Source: DASXTS01 sp036505275 (GTDB taxonomy: Bacteria; Actinomycetota; Actinomycetes; Mycobacteriales; Pseudonocardiaceae). From it: a DNA stretch of 12,486 nucleotides. The DNA lies in contig DASXTS010000203.1 of assembly GCA_036505275.1 (NCBI GenBank), positions 1-12,486 of the forward strand, given 5' to 3'. Below are positions 1 to 5,529 of the stretch, in pieces (position 1 is the stretch's first letter; every line of letters starts with the position of its first letter). The position numbers and the translations under genes are program-made. The notes beneath the pieces were generated by a model, which saw only the letters and a list, made by a program, of their open reading frames with translations, was not told the DNA's origin and did no database searches.

Positions 1-558
1 CCGGTGCGCCACGTCGATCACGAGACGGGAACCGCTACCGGGGCCGGCGAGAACGAAGACCCGGAACGGCAGCCGCGCCCGGACTCCGAGCCCGATCGTG
101 GTGTAGCCCTCGAAGCTGCCGCCGTCGGCAACCTGCCGGAACGTCCGCCAGCCAGTGACGTTCACGAGCTCGTTGGGGTTCGCCGGCGTGAAGGTGGAAG
201 CGCCGGTGTAGGCATCGTAGGTGGGATTGCGGAGCCCGATCTGGAGGAACGCGCCGCCGCGCAGCGGCAATACGTCGCCGCGGCCCTCGGTGGTCACCGC
301 ATCCACGTACCGGACAGCGCCGCCGGCACTACTGCCGTCGAGGTCCACGACGAGGCGGTCGTAGCAGCTGTGACGTCCGGCGCGCACGTTGGTCACGGCT
401 GACGGCGGGTAGGTCGGGACGCTGCTGCCGGCCTCCTTGGCCAGCGAGCCCCAGGTGATCTCGCAATACGGTGCCGCCTGAGCGGCGCTAGGCAGGACCA
501 CCGCCACTCCGGCCGCCACCGCAAACATTGCGAGCCCGGCCAATAATTTCTTCATCAT
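1..558 (-). CDS. AMIN-like domain secreted protein (3' end cut by window edge)
   Basis: This ORF reads leftward from ATG at 558 and stays open for 186 codons to base 1, so only the extreme C-terminus is missing. The protein begins MMKKLLAG, followed by a hydrophobic stretch and an AQA|A signal-peptidase I site after about residue 28, so it should be exported. The mature part starts near Cys32 and has a second Cys at 65, a likely disulfide pair. The segment CYDRLVVDLDG, and the LVIDVAHR at the end of the visible part, resemble the actinobacterial AMIN-like domain family, whose members usually stop within one or two residues of that point. The domain is thought to bind the cell wall, but no function is established for this protein. 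AAGGGG lies 5-8 nt before the two adjacent ATG codons (558 and 555); either may be used. Export is clear; the family call is by pattern recognition only. Confidence 0.8.
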   Translation of the reverse strand, partial: MMKKLLAGLAMFAVAAGVAVVLPSAAQAAPYCEITWGSLAKEAGSSVPTYPPSAVTNVRAGRHSCYDRLVVDLDGSSAGGAVRYVDAVTTEGRGDVLPLRGGAFLQIGLRNPTYDAYTGASTFTPANPNELVNVTGWRTFRQVADGGSFEGYTTIGLGVRARLPFRVFVLAGPGSGSRLVIDVAHR

Positions 559-593
559 TTCAACCCCTTGGCCCCGAGCAGGGAAATCCTGCG

Positions 594-599
594 AACTTA
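594..599 (-). promoter_or_regulatory. Candidate -10 element for the AMIN-like gene
   Basis: On the minus strand TAAGTT matches the actinobacterial TANNNT -10 pattern. It would start transcription near 587, giving a leader of about 30 nt that contains the AAGGGG ribosome site. No convincing -35 hexamer is visible. Confidence 0.3.
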
Positions 600-834
600 A
601 AGACGCGCGACCGGGCACCGCGGTTGCCGGCCGATCGCACGGTGCGGTGGGGTTGCGGGACGTCCTTGATCAGATGGCCAGGTCGACGTCGTACGGCGGC
701 ACGACGCGCATGGCCGATCGCCGAGGCGGTGCGGGGGCTGCGTCGGCGAACCGCTCGTGAAGCTGGCGGATCGGCGGGAGCTGCTCGCCGGACCTCGAGC
801 GGCGACCGTGCCCGCGCCGAAGCAGCAAATGCTG

Positions 835-1056
835 CTACTGGAAGTCGCGGGGCCGGGCCGGCCAGTCGTCTGCTCGTCCGCCGGTCAGCGCGTAACGCCG
901 GAACGCCGGCGCGAGCCGGTCGCCGATGACCGTGAGCGCGACCGTTCGCCCGAGCCACCTCTCGGTGGCCGGGTGGCGGACGCTCATGCCACCGCGACCG
1001 ATGACGCCGTCGATCCGGTAGGAGCCGGGGCGCCGCCCGGTGAGGTCCTCCGGCAC
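835..1056 (-). pseudogene. Relic of a PknB-type Ser/Thr protein kinase (N-lobe only)
   Basis: A 73-codon minus-strand ORF beginning with GTG at 1056 encodes a recognisable kinase N-terminus: SYRIDGVIGRGGMSV is the glycine-rich loop with its lead-in, and LGRTVALTVIGDRLA is the beta-3 strand region. It aligns without gaps to the usual pattern GMSVVYRATDLRLGRTVALKVI, but the invariant ATP-binding lysine is replaced by Thr, and the VVYR stretch is lost. Similarity fades after AFRR, and a TAG stop at 835-837 ends the frame. The same frame then continues to a TGA at 670-672 with no HRDxKPxN or DFG motif. The C-lobe is therefore missing and the product could not be an active kinase. Third positions are still GC-rich, as in the neighbours. 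No good ribosome site precedes the GTG. The homology is a confident visual match; that it is a decayed relic is inferred from the missing lysine and missing C-lobe. Confidence 0.6.
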
Positions 1057-1085
1057 GCGGGATGCCTATCCACCTGTGACGGAGG

Positions 1086-1114
1086 GTTCACTTCACCGGG
1101 TCGCGGGTGTGAAC
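1086..1114 (-). terminator. Candidate hairpin terminator after the cold-shock gene
   Basis: GTTCA plus CACC (1086-1090, 1094-1097) can pair with GGTG plus TGAAC (1106-1114), giving 9 pairs with a 3-nt bulge and an 8-nt loop. It lies just beyond the csp stop codon at 1123. There is no T-tract, which is common in high-GC actinomycetes. It could instead be an operator. Confidence 0.35.
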
Positions 1115-1122
1115 GTGGCTTG

Positions 1123-1329
1123 CTATGCCAGCTTCTTGACCTCGGCGGCCTGGCTACGGCCGTCGCGGCCGGCCTGGACGTTGAACTCGACCTTGTCGCC
1201 CTCTTCCAGGGTGCGGAAGCCTTCCGACTGGATTGCGCTGTAGTGGACGAAGACGTCAGGGCCGCCGTCGGTGGCGATGAAGCCGTAGCCCTTCTCCGAG
1301 TTGAACCACTTGACCGTGCCTGTGGCCAC
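1123..1329 (-). CDS. CspA-family cold-shock protein
   Basis: This encodes a 68-residue single cold-shock domain, the usual length for the family. It starts with GTG at 1329 behind a perfect AAGGAGG (1336-1342) spaced 6 nt away, the strongest ribosome site in the window. The RNP1 motif KGYGFI and the RNP2 motif VFVHYS are both intact, as is the opening GTVKWFN, so the nucleic-acid-binding face is complete. Such proteins bind single-stranded RNA and DNA in the cytoplasm and act as RNA chaperones; some respond to cold and others are constitutive. The gene appears monocistronic, with a roughly 120-nt upstream region holding a 10-bp tandem repeat and a possible -10. Family assignment is very secure; the choice between cspA-, cspC- or scoF-type names cannot be made from sequence. 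Confidence 0.97.
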   Translation of the reverse strand: MATGTVKWFNSEKGYGFIATDGGPDVFVHYSAIQSEGFRTLEEGDKVEFNVQAGRDGRSQAAEVKKLA

Positions 1330-1386
1330 GGCGTTCCTCCTTGAGCACTTACCTACACGACCTCAGGTTCGAGTTCGCGAGGATCA

Positions 1387-1392
1387 ACGCTA
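1387..1392 (-). promoter_or_regulatory. Candidate -10 element for the cold-shock gene
   Basis: TAGCGT on the minus strand fits TANNNT and would place the transcript start near 1380, giving a leader of roughly 50 nt before the GTG start. No clear -35 hexamer was found, so this is only a candidate. Confidence 0.3.
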
Positions 1393-1418
1393 CCGGAATC
1401 CGGGCGCGGCGGAAGAGG

Positions 1419-1438
1419 CGTAATTGCTCGTAATTGCT
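1419..1438. repeat. Two perfect adjacent copies of CGTAATTGCT upstream of csp
   Basis: The 10-bp sequence CGTAATTGCT occurs at 1419-1428 and again at 1429-1438. A 10-bp period puts both copies on the same face of the helix, as expected for cooperative binding of a regulator. The copies are AT-rich within very GC-rich DNA and sit about 90-110 bp upstream of the csp start, between csp and the 3' end of the AIM24 gene. The core GTAATTGC recurs once more at 12078-12085, before the serine protease gene. An operator role is inferred. Confidence 0.5.
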
Positions 1439-1455
1439 GTTTGGCAGCTCGGCGG

Positions 1456-2139
1456 TCAGGCCCGGCTGCCCAGGCCGTTGGCCTGCAGCCAGCTGACCAG
1501 GCCGCGTGGGTTGCGGGTCTGGGTGAACACCTGGCCGGGACCGGCGAAGTCGAACACCAGGCCCTCGCCGCTCTTCATGGACTGCAGCATGCCCTGGCTG
1601 ATCGGCCGGATCCGGGACTGCACGGTATCCGCGTAGGCCACGACGTGCCCGGTGTCCACCGTGACCAGCTCGCCCTGCTGCAGGCTCAACACCTCCAGCG
1701 CGCCGTAGCAGGAAATCACCACCGGACCGTGGCCGGTGGCGTGGACCAGGAACCCGCCCTCGCCGCCGAACAGGTTGCGGAAGCCGCCCCACTGCGTCTC
1801 CAGGTTCACCCCGGCCGCCGAGCCGAGCCAGCAGCCGCGGGTGATGCACCAGCCCACGGTGCCGTCCAGCTCGACGACCCGCAGGTCGCCCGGCAGGTTC
1901 GGCGCCGCGTCGACCCAGCCGCCGTGCTCCGGCGCGGTGTAGGTGGAGATGAAGAACGACTCGCCGCCGAGCGCCGCCCTGGCCAGCGATTTCAGCAGCC
2001 CGCCCTGCATCTTGGCCTCGACGACCACCCCGTAGCTGGTGCCCAGCATGGCCCCGGACTCCACCCGCACCGGCTCGCCGGGTGCCAGCAGCAGCCGTGC
2101 CACGGCAAAGGACGGGTTATGCCGAAGCTGCACCTGCAC
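1456..2139 (-). CDS. AIM24 family protein (TIGR00266-like)
   Basis: This encodes a 227-residue protein of the AIM24 family, close to the usual size of about 220-260. The start is the GTG at 2139, giving the family's typical opening MQVQLRHNPSFAVARLLLAPGE followed by VRVESGAM. Other family-like segments are GGLLKSLARAALGGESFF near residues 45-62, ELDGTVGWCITRGCWLGS in the middle, and GGEGGFLVHATGHGPVVISCYG. It is a beta-rich, cytosolic-type protein with no signal peptide or membrane segment. The yeast member is involved in mitochondrial organisation; bacterial members have no settled role. No Shine-Dalgarno precedes the start, but TAGTCT lies 7 nt upstream, which suggests a leaderless transcript. 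It diverges from moeA. The ORF stays open far upstream, but that part is only antisense to moeA. The family is sure; the function is unknown. Confidence 0.92.
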   Translation of the reverse strand: MQVQLRHNPSFAVARLLLAPGEPVRVESGAMLGTSYGVVVEAKMQGGLLKSLARAALGGESFFISTYTAPEHGGWVDAAPNLPGDLRVVELDGTVGWCITRGCWLGSAAGVNLETQWGGFRNLFGGEGGFLVHATGHGPVVISCYGALEVLSLQQGELVTVDTGHVVAYADTVQSRIRPISQGMLQSMKSGEGLVFDFAGPGQVFTQTRNPRGLVSWLQANGLGSRA

Positions 2140-2146
2140 GTGCAGG
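2133..2146. promoter_or_regulatory. Perfect 14-bp palindrome at the AIM24/moeA divergent boundary
   Basis: CCTGCACGTGCAGG is fully symmetric and is centred exactly on the first base of the AIM24 start codon. It covers the first codons of AIM24 and runs into the AGGAG ribosome site (2144-2148) of the moeA start at 2158. Its position suggests an operator controlling one or both divergent genes, but codon constraint in AIM24 could also produce part of it. Confidence 0.4.
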
Positions 2147-2152
2147 AGACTA
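2147..2152 (-). promoter_or_regulatory. -10-like TAGTCT for a leaderless AIM24 transcript
   Basis: TAGTCT on the minus strand matches TANNNT and ends 7 nt before the GTG at 2139, so transcription would begin at or one base before the start codon. There is no ribosome site for this gene, which supports a leaderless mRNA. No -35 is evident. Confidence 0.4.
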
Positions 2153-2157
2153 ATGCC

Positions 2158-3366
2158 GTGCCTGGTGCCGCGTTGCTCAGCGTCGACGAACACGCCGCCG
2201 GGGTCGCCGCGCTGCTGGCGCCGACGCCGGTTGACCAGCGGCCGCTGGAGTCCTGCCTCGGGCTGGGGCTGGCCGGCGACCTGGTGTCGCCAATTCCGCT
2301 GCCGCCGTTCGACAACTCCGCGATGGACGGGTACGCGGTTCGCGCCGTGGACGTGGCCTCGGCGTCCGCGGCTGAACCCGTGTCGCTGCCGGTGGCTCAG
2401 GACATCCCGGCCGGCCGCGGCGACGAGCTCGTGCTGCAGCCGGGGACGGCGCACCGGATCATGACCGGGGCGCCCCTGCCGGCCGGGGCGGACGCCGTCG
2501 TGCCGGTGGAACTGACCGACGGCGGCACCTCGATGGTTCGGATGTTCGGCGGCGTCGAGGTCGGCCGGCACGTGCGCCGCGCCGGCGAGGACGTGCGGCC
2601 CGGCTCGGTCGTGCTCGGCGCCGGTGCCACCCTGGGCGCGGCGCAGCTCGGCGTGGCCGCCGCCGCCGGGTACGGCGTGCTCCCGGTGCACCGGCCCCCG
2701 AGCGTGCTGGTGCTGTCCACCGGCTCCGAGCTGGTGGCCGCCGGTACGCCACTGCGGCCAGGGCAGATCTACGAGTCGAACGGCCCCATGCTGTCCGCGG
2801 CGGTTCGCTCGGCCGGCGGCACGACGACGCTGGCCCACTTCGTGGCCGACGACGTTGCCGACTTCCACGCCGCCCTCGGCGACCGGCTCGACGCCGTCGA
2901 CCTGGTGCTCACCTCGGGTGGGGTGAGCGCGGGGGCGTACGAGGTGGTCAAGGACGCGCTGCGGGCGCACGGCGTGCGCTTCGTCAAGGTGGCCATGAAC
3001 CCCGGCATGCCGCAGGGCCTCGGCCGGTACCGCGGCACGCCGGTGGTGACCCTGCCGGGCAACCCGGTCAGCGCCCTGGTCTCCTTCGAGATCTTCGTGC
3101 GGCCGGCGCTGCTGGCGGCCGGCGGGCACGCCGAGGTGCACCGGCTGCGGGTGCTGGCCCGCCTCGCCGATGCCGCGCAGTCGCCGGCCGGCAAGCGGCA
3201 GTTCCGTCGCGGGCGGCTCTCCCCCGACGGCACGGTGTCCCTCGTCGGTGGCCCCGGCTCGCACCTGCTCGGCTCCCTCGCGTCGTCCAACTGCCTGGTT
3301 GAGCTGGCCGAGGACGTCGTCGAGGTCGCCGCCGGCACCGGGGTTTCGGTTCTCCTGCTCACGTGA
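2158..3366 (+). CDS. moeA: Molybdopterin molybdotransferase MoeA
   Basis: From the GTG at 2158 this gives 402 residues, a normal MoeA length. MoeA inserts molybdate into adenylylated molybdopterin, the last step of molybdenum cofactor synthesis in the cytosol. Visible family motifs are PLPPFDNSAMDGYAVR near the N-terminus, the DIPAGR segment, RIMTGAPLPAGADAVVPVE, STGSEL and GQIYESNGPML. They are followed by LTSGGVSAGAYEVVKDAL of the MoCF-binding domain, then KVAMNPGMPQG and TLPGNPVSALVSFE; domain IV follows. The 2158 start is preferred because AGGAG lies 9 nt upstream and the gene then does not overlap AIM24. The ATG at 2119, with AAAGGA before it, is an alternative adding 13 residues. By position next to psd-pssA-AAA ATPase it corresponds to the locus I recall as moeA2 (Rv0438c) in M. 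tuberculosis. A perfect hairpin follows its stop. Confidence 0.96.
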   Translation: MPGAALLSVDEHAAGVAALLAPTPVDQRPLESCLGLGLAGDLVSPIPLPPFDNSAMDGYAVRAVDVASASAAEPVSLPVAQDIPAGRGDELVLQPGTAHRIMTGAPLPAGADAVVPVELTDGGTSMVRMFGGVEVGRHVRRAGEDVRPGSVVLGAGATLGAAQLGVAAAAGYGVLPVHRPPSVLVLSTGSELVAAGTPLRPGQIYESNGPMLSAAVRSAGGTTTLAHFVADDVADFHAALGDRLDAVDLVLTSGGVSAGAYEVVKDALRAHGVRFVKVAMNPGMPQGLGRYRGTPVVTLPGNPVSALVSFEIFVRPALLAAGGHAEVHRLRVLARLADAAQSPAGKRQFRRGRLSPDGTVSLVGGPGSHLLGSLASSNCLVELAEDVVEVAAGTGVSVLLLT

Positions 3367-3395
3367 TGGACCGCAGCAGCTCTGTGAGTGGTGAA

Positions 3396-3413
3396 GGGGC
3401 GCTCCAACGCCCC
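3396..3413 (+). terminator. Hairpin terminator after moeA
   Basis: GGGGCG (3396-3401) pairs perfectly with CGCCCC (3408-3413) around a 6-nt loop, 29 nt after the moeA stop. There is no T-run, but the all-GC stem and its position between two genes fit a terminator. It directly precedes the -10-like element of the next gene. Confidence 0.55.
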
Positions 3414-3415
3414 TG

Positions 3416-3421
3416 TACGTT
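3416..3421 (+). promoter_or_regulatory. -10-like TACGTT for a leaderless GlsB-family transcript
   Basis: TACGTT matches TANNNT and is followed by exactly 6 nt before the GTG at 3428, placing the expected transcript start on the first base of the start codon. The gene has no Shine-Dalgarno sequence. No clear -35 hexamer is present. Confidence 0.45.
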
Positions 3422-3427
3422 GATCGG

Positions 3428-3712
3428 GTGAGCAACGGGATGGGGCTGCTGGCGTGGATCGTGTTCGGTGCGCTGGCGGGGTGGGCGGCCAACCTGGTGG
3501 TCGGCGGGCGCGATCGGCGCCCGCAGGGCTGTCTGGTGAGCATCCTGGTCGGAATCGTGGGCGCCGTGCTCGGTGGGCTGATCTACAAGCTGGTCACCGG
3601 CCGGGAGAAGACCTTCGAGTTCGACCTGAGCAGCTTCGGGGTGGCCGTGCTCGGCGCGGTGCTGCTGCTCGCGCTGTTGCGGGCACTGCGGGTGTACGGC
3701 CGCCGCGGATGA
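3428..3712 (+). CDS. GlsB/YeaQ/YmgE family small membrane protein
   Basis: This encodes a 94-residue integral membrane protein with three hydrophobic segments, at about residues 6-25, 34-53 and 70-88. The family pattern is clear: LLAWIVFGALAGWAANLV, then a short charged loop GGRDRRPQGCL, then SILVGIVGAVLGGLIY with its glycine spacing. The family is also called transglycosylase-associated protein, and members are often stress-induced, but no enzymatic activity is proven. The tail RVYGRRG is basic and presumably cytoplasmic. The GTG at 3428 is chosen because it begins right after the TACGTT element and gives the family's short N-terminus. It sits between moeA and psd, 37 nt before psd. I do not recall a homologue at this place in M. 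tuberculosis, so it may be a local insertion. Confidence 0.9.
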   Translation: MSNGMGLLAWIVFGALAGWAANLVVGGRDRRPQGCLVSILVGIVGAVLGGLIYKLVTGREKTFEFDLSSFGVAVLGAVLLLALLRALRVYGRRG

Positions 3713-3733
3713 TCTGCTGGGCCGCGGCGCGGG

Positions 3734-3739
3734 TACCGT
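3734..3739 (+). promoter_or_regulatory. -10-like TACCGT upstream of psd
   Basis: TACCGT matches TANNNT and ends 10 nt before the psd ATG, which lacks a Shine-Dalgarno. The transcript would start about 3-4 nt before the ATG, so it would be nearly leaderless. It is a candidate promoter for the psd-pssA operon. Confidence 0.4.
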
Positions 3740-3749
3740 TAGCGCTGCC

Positions 3750-4484
3750 ATGGCGAACGACAAACTCGACAACCCGCTGACGCGTCTGGCCCAGCTCGCC
3801 CGCGATCACGTGCCACCGATGCATCCGGCCGGCCGGCCGTTCGTGCTGGGGTTGGCCGGGGCGGCGCTGGTGGGTCGCCGGGTGTGGCGGCCGCTCGGCA
3901 CGGCGACCGCGCTGGCCGCTGCCGCCACGGCGCTGTTCTTCCGGGAGCCACGGCGGGTGCCGCCGGAGCTGCCGGGCGCGGTTGCCGCGGCCGCCGACGG
4001 CACGGTCTGCGTGGTGGACGAGGCCGTGCCACCCGCGGAGGTCGGTACGGCCGTTGCGGCCGCCGAGCTGCGGCCGGTGCCGCGGGTAAGCGTGTTCCTT
4101 TCGGTGTTCGATGTGCATGTTCAGCGGGCCCCGGTCACCGGCACGGTCCGCGCGGTGGCGTACCGGCCGGGCCGGTTCCTCTCCGCGGATCTGGACAAGG
4201 CCAGCGATGACAACGAGCGCAACACCGTGCTGCTCACCACCGCCGCCGGGCACGACGTCGCCGTGGCGCAGATCGCCGGGTTGGTGGCCCGCCGCATCAT
4301 CTGCGACGCCCGGCCGGACCAGACGCTCCAGATCGGGCAGACCTACGGCCTGATCCGGTTCGGTTCGCGGGTCGACGTGTACCTGCCGCCCGGCAGCACG
4401 GTCCTCGTGCGCCCCGGCCAGCGCACGGTCGGCGGCGAGACCGTCATCGCCATGCTGCCCACCGTGCCTGACCAGCAGGGCTGA
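3750..4484 (+). CDS. psd: Phosphatidylserine decarboxylase proenzyme
   Basis: This encodes 244 residues, typical of the actinobacterial/archaeal short form of the enzyme. It removes CO2 from phosphatidylserine to make phosphatidylethanolamine at the membrane. The proenzyme cuts itself between Gly205 and Ser206 in RFGSRVDVYLP, turning the serine into the pyruvoyl cofactor of the small alpha chain. Other family landmarks are FFREPRR near residue 63, ADGTV near 82, and SVFLSVFDVHVQRAPVTG near 114-131 with the conserved histidine. A hydrophobic stretch at about residues 30-63 probably anchors it to the membrane. The ATG at 3750 has no Shine-Dalgarno but lies just after a TACCGT -10-like element. 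pssA, which makes its substrate, starts 5 nt after its stop, so the two form an operon. The same pair is found in mycobacteria (Rv0437c, Rv0436c, from memory). Confidence 0.96.
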   Translation: MANDKLDNPLTRLAQLARDHVPPMHPAGRPFVLGLAGAALVGRRVWRPLGTATALAAAATALFFREPRRVPPELPGAVAAAADGTVCVVDEAVPPAEVGTAVAAAELRPVPRVSVFLSVFDVHVQRAPVTGTVRAVAYRPGRFLSADLDKASDDNERNTVLLTTAAGHDVAVAQIAGLVARRIICDARPDQTLQIGQTYGLIRFGSRVDVYLPPGSTVLVRPGQRTVGGETVIAMLPTVPDQQG

Positions 4485-4489
4485 GCGCA

Positions 4490-5440
4490 GTGGCCGGCTC
4501 GGCGCCAGGGGTGCGGCTGCTGCCCAACGCGATCACCGTGCTGGCTTTGTGTGCCGGGCTGTCGTCGGTGCAGTTCGCGCTGTCCGGGCAGTACTCCGCG
4601 TCGGTGCTGGCGATCACCGTCGCCGCGCTGCTCGATTCCCTCGACGGGCGGCTGGCCAGGCTGCTCGATGCCACCAGCCGGATCGGCGCGGAGCTGGACT
4701 CGCTGGCCGACGCGGTGTCCTTCGGCGTGGCGCCGGCTCTGGTGCTGTTCGTCTGGGGCCTCTCCGGGCAGCGGGCCGGCTGGACCGTCGCGCTGGTGTT
4801 CGCCGTTTGCGTGGTGCTGCGGCTGGCCCGCTTCAACACCCTCCTTGACGACGACGAGCAGCCGCCGTTCACCAAGGAGTTCTTCGTCGGCGTGCCGTCC
4901 CCGCCCGGCGCCCTGCTCGCGCTGCTGCCGCTGGTCGTGACGCTGCACCTGGGCGCGGGCTGGTGGTCCTCGCCGATGGCGGTCTCGGTATGGACGGTGC
5001 TGACCGCGCTGCTCATGGTGTCCCGGATCCCCACGCTGTCCATGAAGACGGTGCGGGTGCCGCCGGAGGCCATCGTGCCGCTGCTGGTGCTGATCGTGAT
5101 CGTGGCCGCCCTCGTGGTCACGTACCCGTTCGCGGCGCTCGGCCTGGCCATGCTGCTGTACCTCGGGCACCTGCCGTACGCCGCGTACCGGTACCGCTGG
5201 CTGGCAGCCCATCCCGAGGCGTGGGAGGTGCCGCCGCGGCAGCGCAGGGCGATCCGCCGGTCGGCCAGACAGCTCGGGCTGCGGCGGCCCCTGCACCGGC
5301 AGGTGGCCGGGGCGGCCGTGCGAGCGTCGGCCAGGGTCCGTCGCCGCGCGGTCCACGGCGTCGGCCGCCGGGGGCTCGCCGATGGCGTGCAACGCCGCCG
5401 TCCCCGCCGCCTCGCCCTTCGCCGCGGCGCCCGGCCCTGA
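4490..5440 (+). CDS. pssA: CDP-diacylglycerol-serine O-phosphatidyltransferase
   Basis: This encodes 316 residues of a multi-spanning membrane enzyme that joins CDP-diacylglycerol and L-serine to form phosphatidylserine, the substrate of Psd next door. The CDP-alcohol phosphatidyltransferase signature is complete at residues 49-74: DSLDGRLAR, then 8 residues, then GAELDSLAD, with Asp49, Asp52, Asp70 and Asp74 in place for metal binding and catalysis. LLPNAITVLALCAGL near residue 10 and the FFVGVPSPPGA segment are also typical. About seven or eight hydrophobic segments precede residue 240. The GTG start lies 5 nt after the psd stop, with AGGG inside the end of psd as a weak ribosome site. The last 65-70 residues are extremely arginine-rich (for example RQRRAIRRSARQ and RRRPRRLALRRGARP), longer than the catalytic core needs. 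Confidence 0.95.
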   Translation: MAGSAPGVRLLPNAITVLALCAGLSSVQFALSGQYSASVLAITVAALLDSLDGRLARLLDATSRIGAELDSLADAVSFGVAPALVLFVWGLSGQRAGWTVALVFAVCVVLRLARFNTLLDDDEQPPFTKEFFVGVPSPPGALLALLPLVVTLHLGAGWWSSPMAVSVWTVLTALLMVSRIPTLSMKTVRVPPEAIVPLLVLIVIVAALVVTYPFAALGLAMLLYLGHLPYAAYRYRWLAAHPEAWEVPPRQRRAIRRSARQLGLRRPLHRQVAGAAVRASARVRRRAVHGVGRRGLADGVQRRRPRRLALRRGARP

Positions 5441-5475
5441 CCCAGGCCGTATCCCAACCGTTATCCGGCCCGGCC

Positions 5476-5490
5476 GCCGGTTCGACCGGC
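5476..5490 (+). terminator. Candidate hairpin terminator after pssA
   Basis: GCCGGT (5476-5481) and ACCGGC (5485-5490) form a perfect 6-bp stem with a 3-nt TCG loop, 35 nt after the pssA stop. No T-tract follows. It may separate the lipid operon from the lipoprotein gene. Confidence 0.35.
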
Positions 5491-5529
5491 AGGTGCAACC
5501 CGTTGGGGGGTGGGGGCCGTCTTGGGGCC

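Noticed and set aside
578..592. Small hairpin GCAGG-GAAAT-CCTGC upstream of the AMIN-like gene
   Set aside because: It has only 5 bp and straddles the predicted transcript start, so neither a riboswitch nor a terminator can be supported.
1441..2157. Plus-strand extension of moeA by over 200 codons
   Set aside because: It is antisense to the AIM24 gene and adds no MoeA motif; the family normally starts near the chosen GTG.
2140..3543. Very long minus-strand ORF continuing upstream of AIM24
   Set aside because: It is antisense to moeA, the translation is His/Arg/Gly-rich with no family resemblance, and only the part from 2139 down matches AIM24. Long open antisense frames are expected in GC-rich genes.
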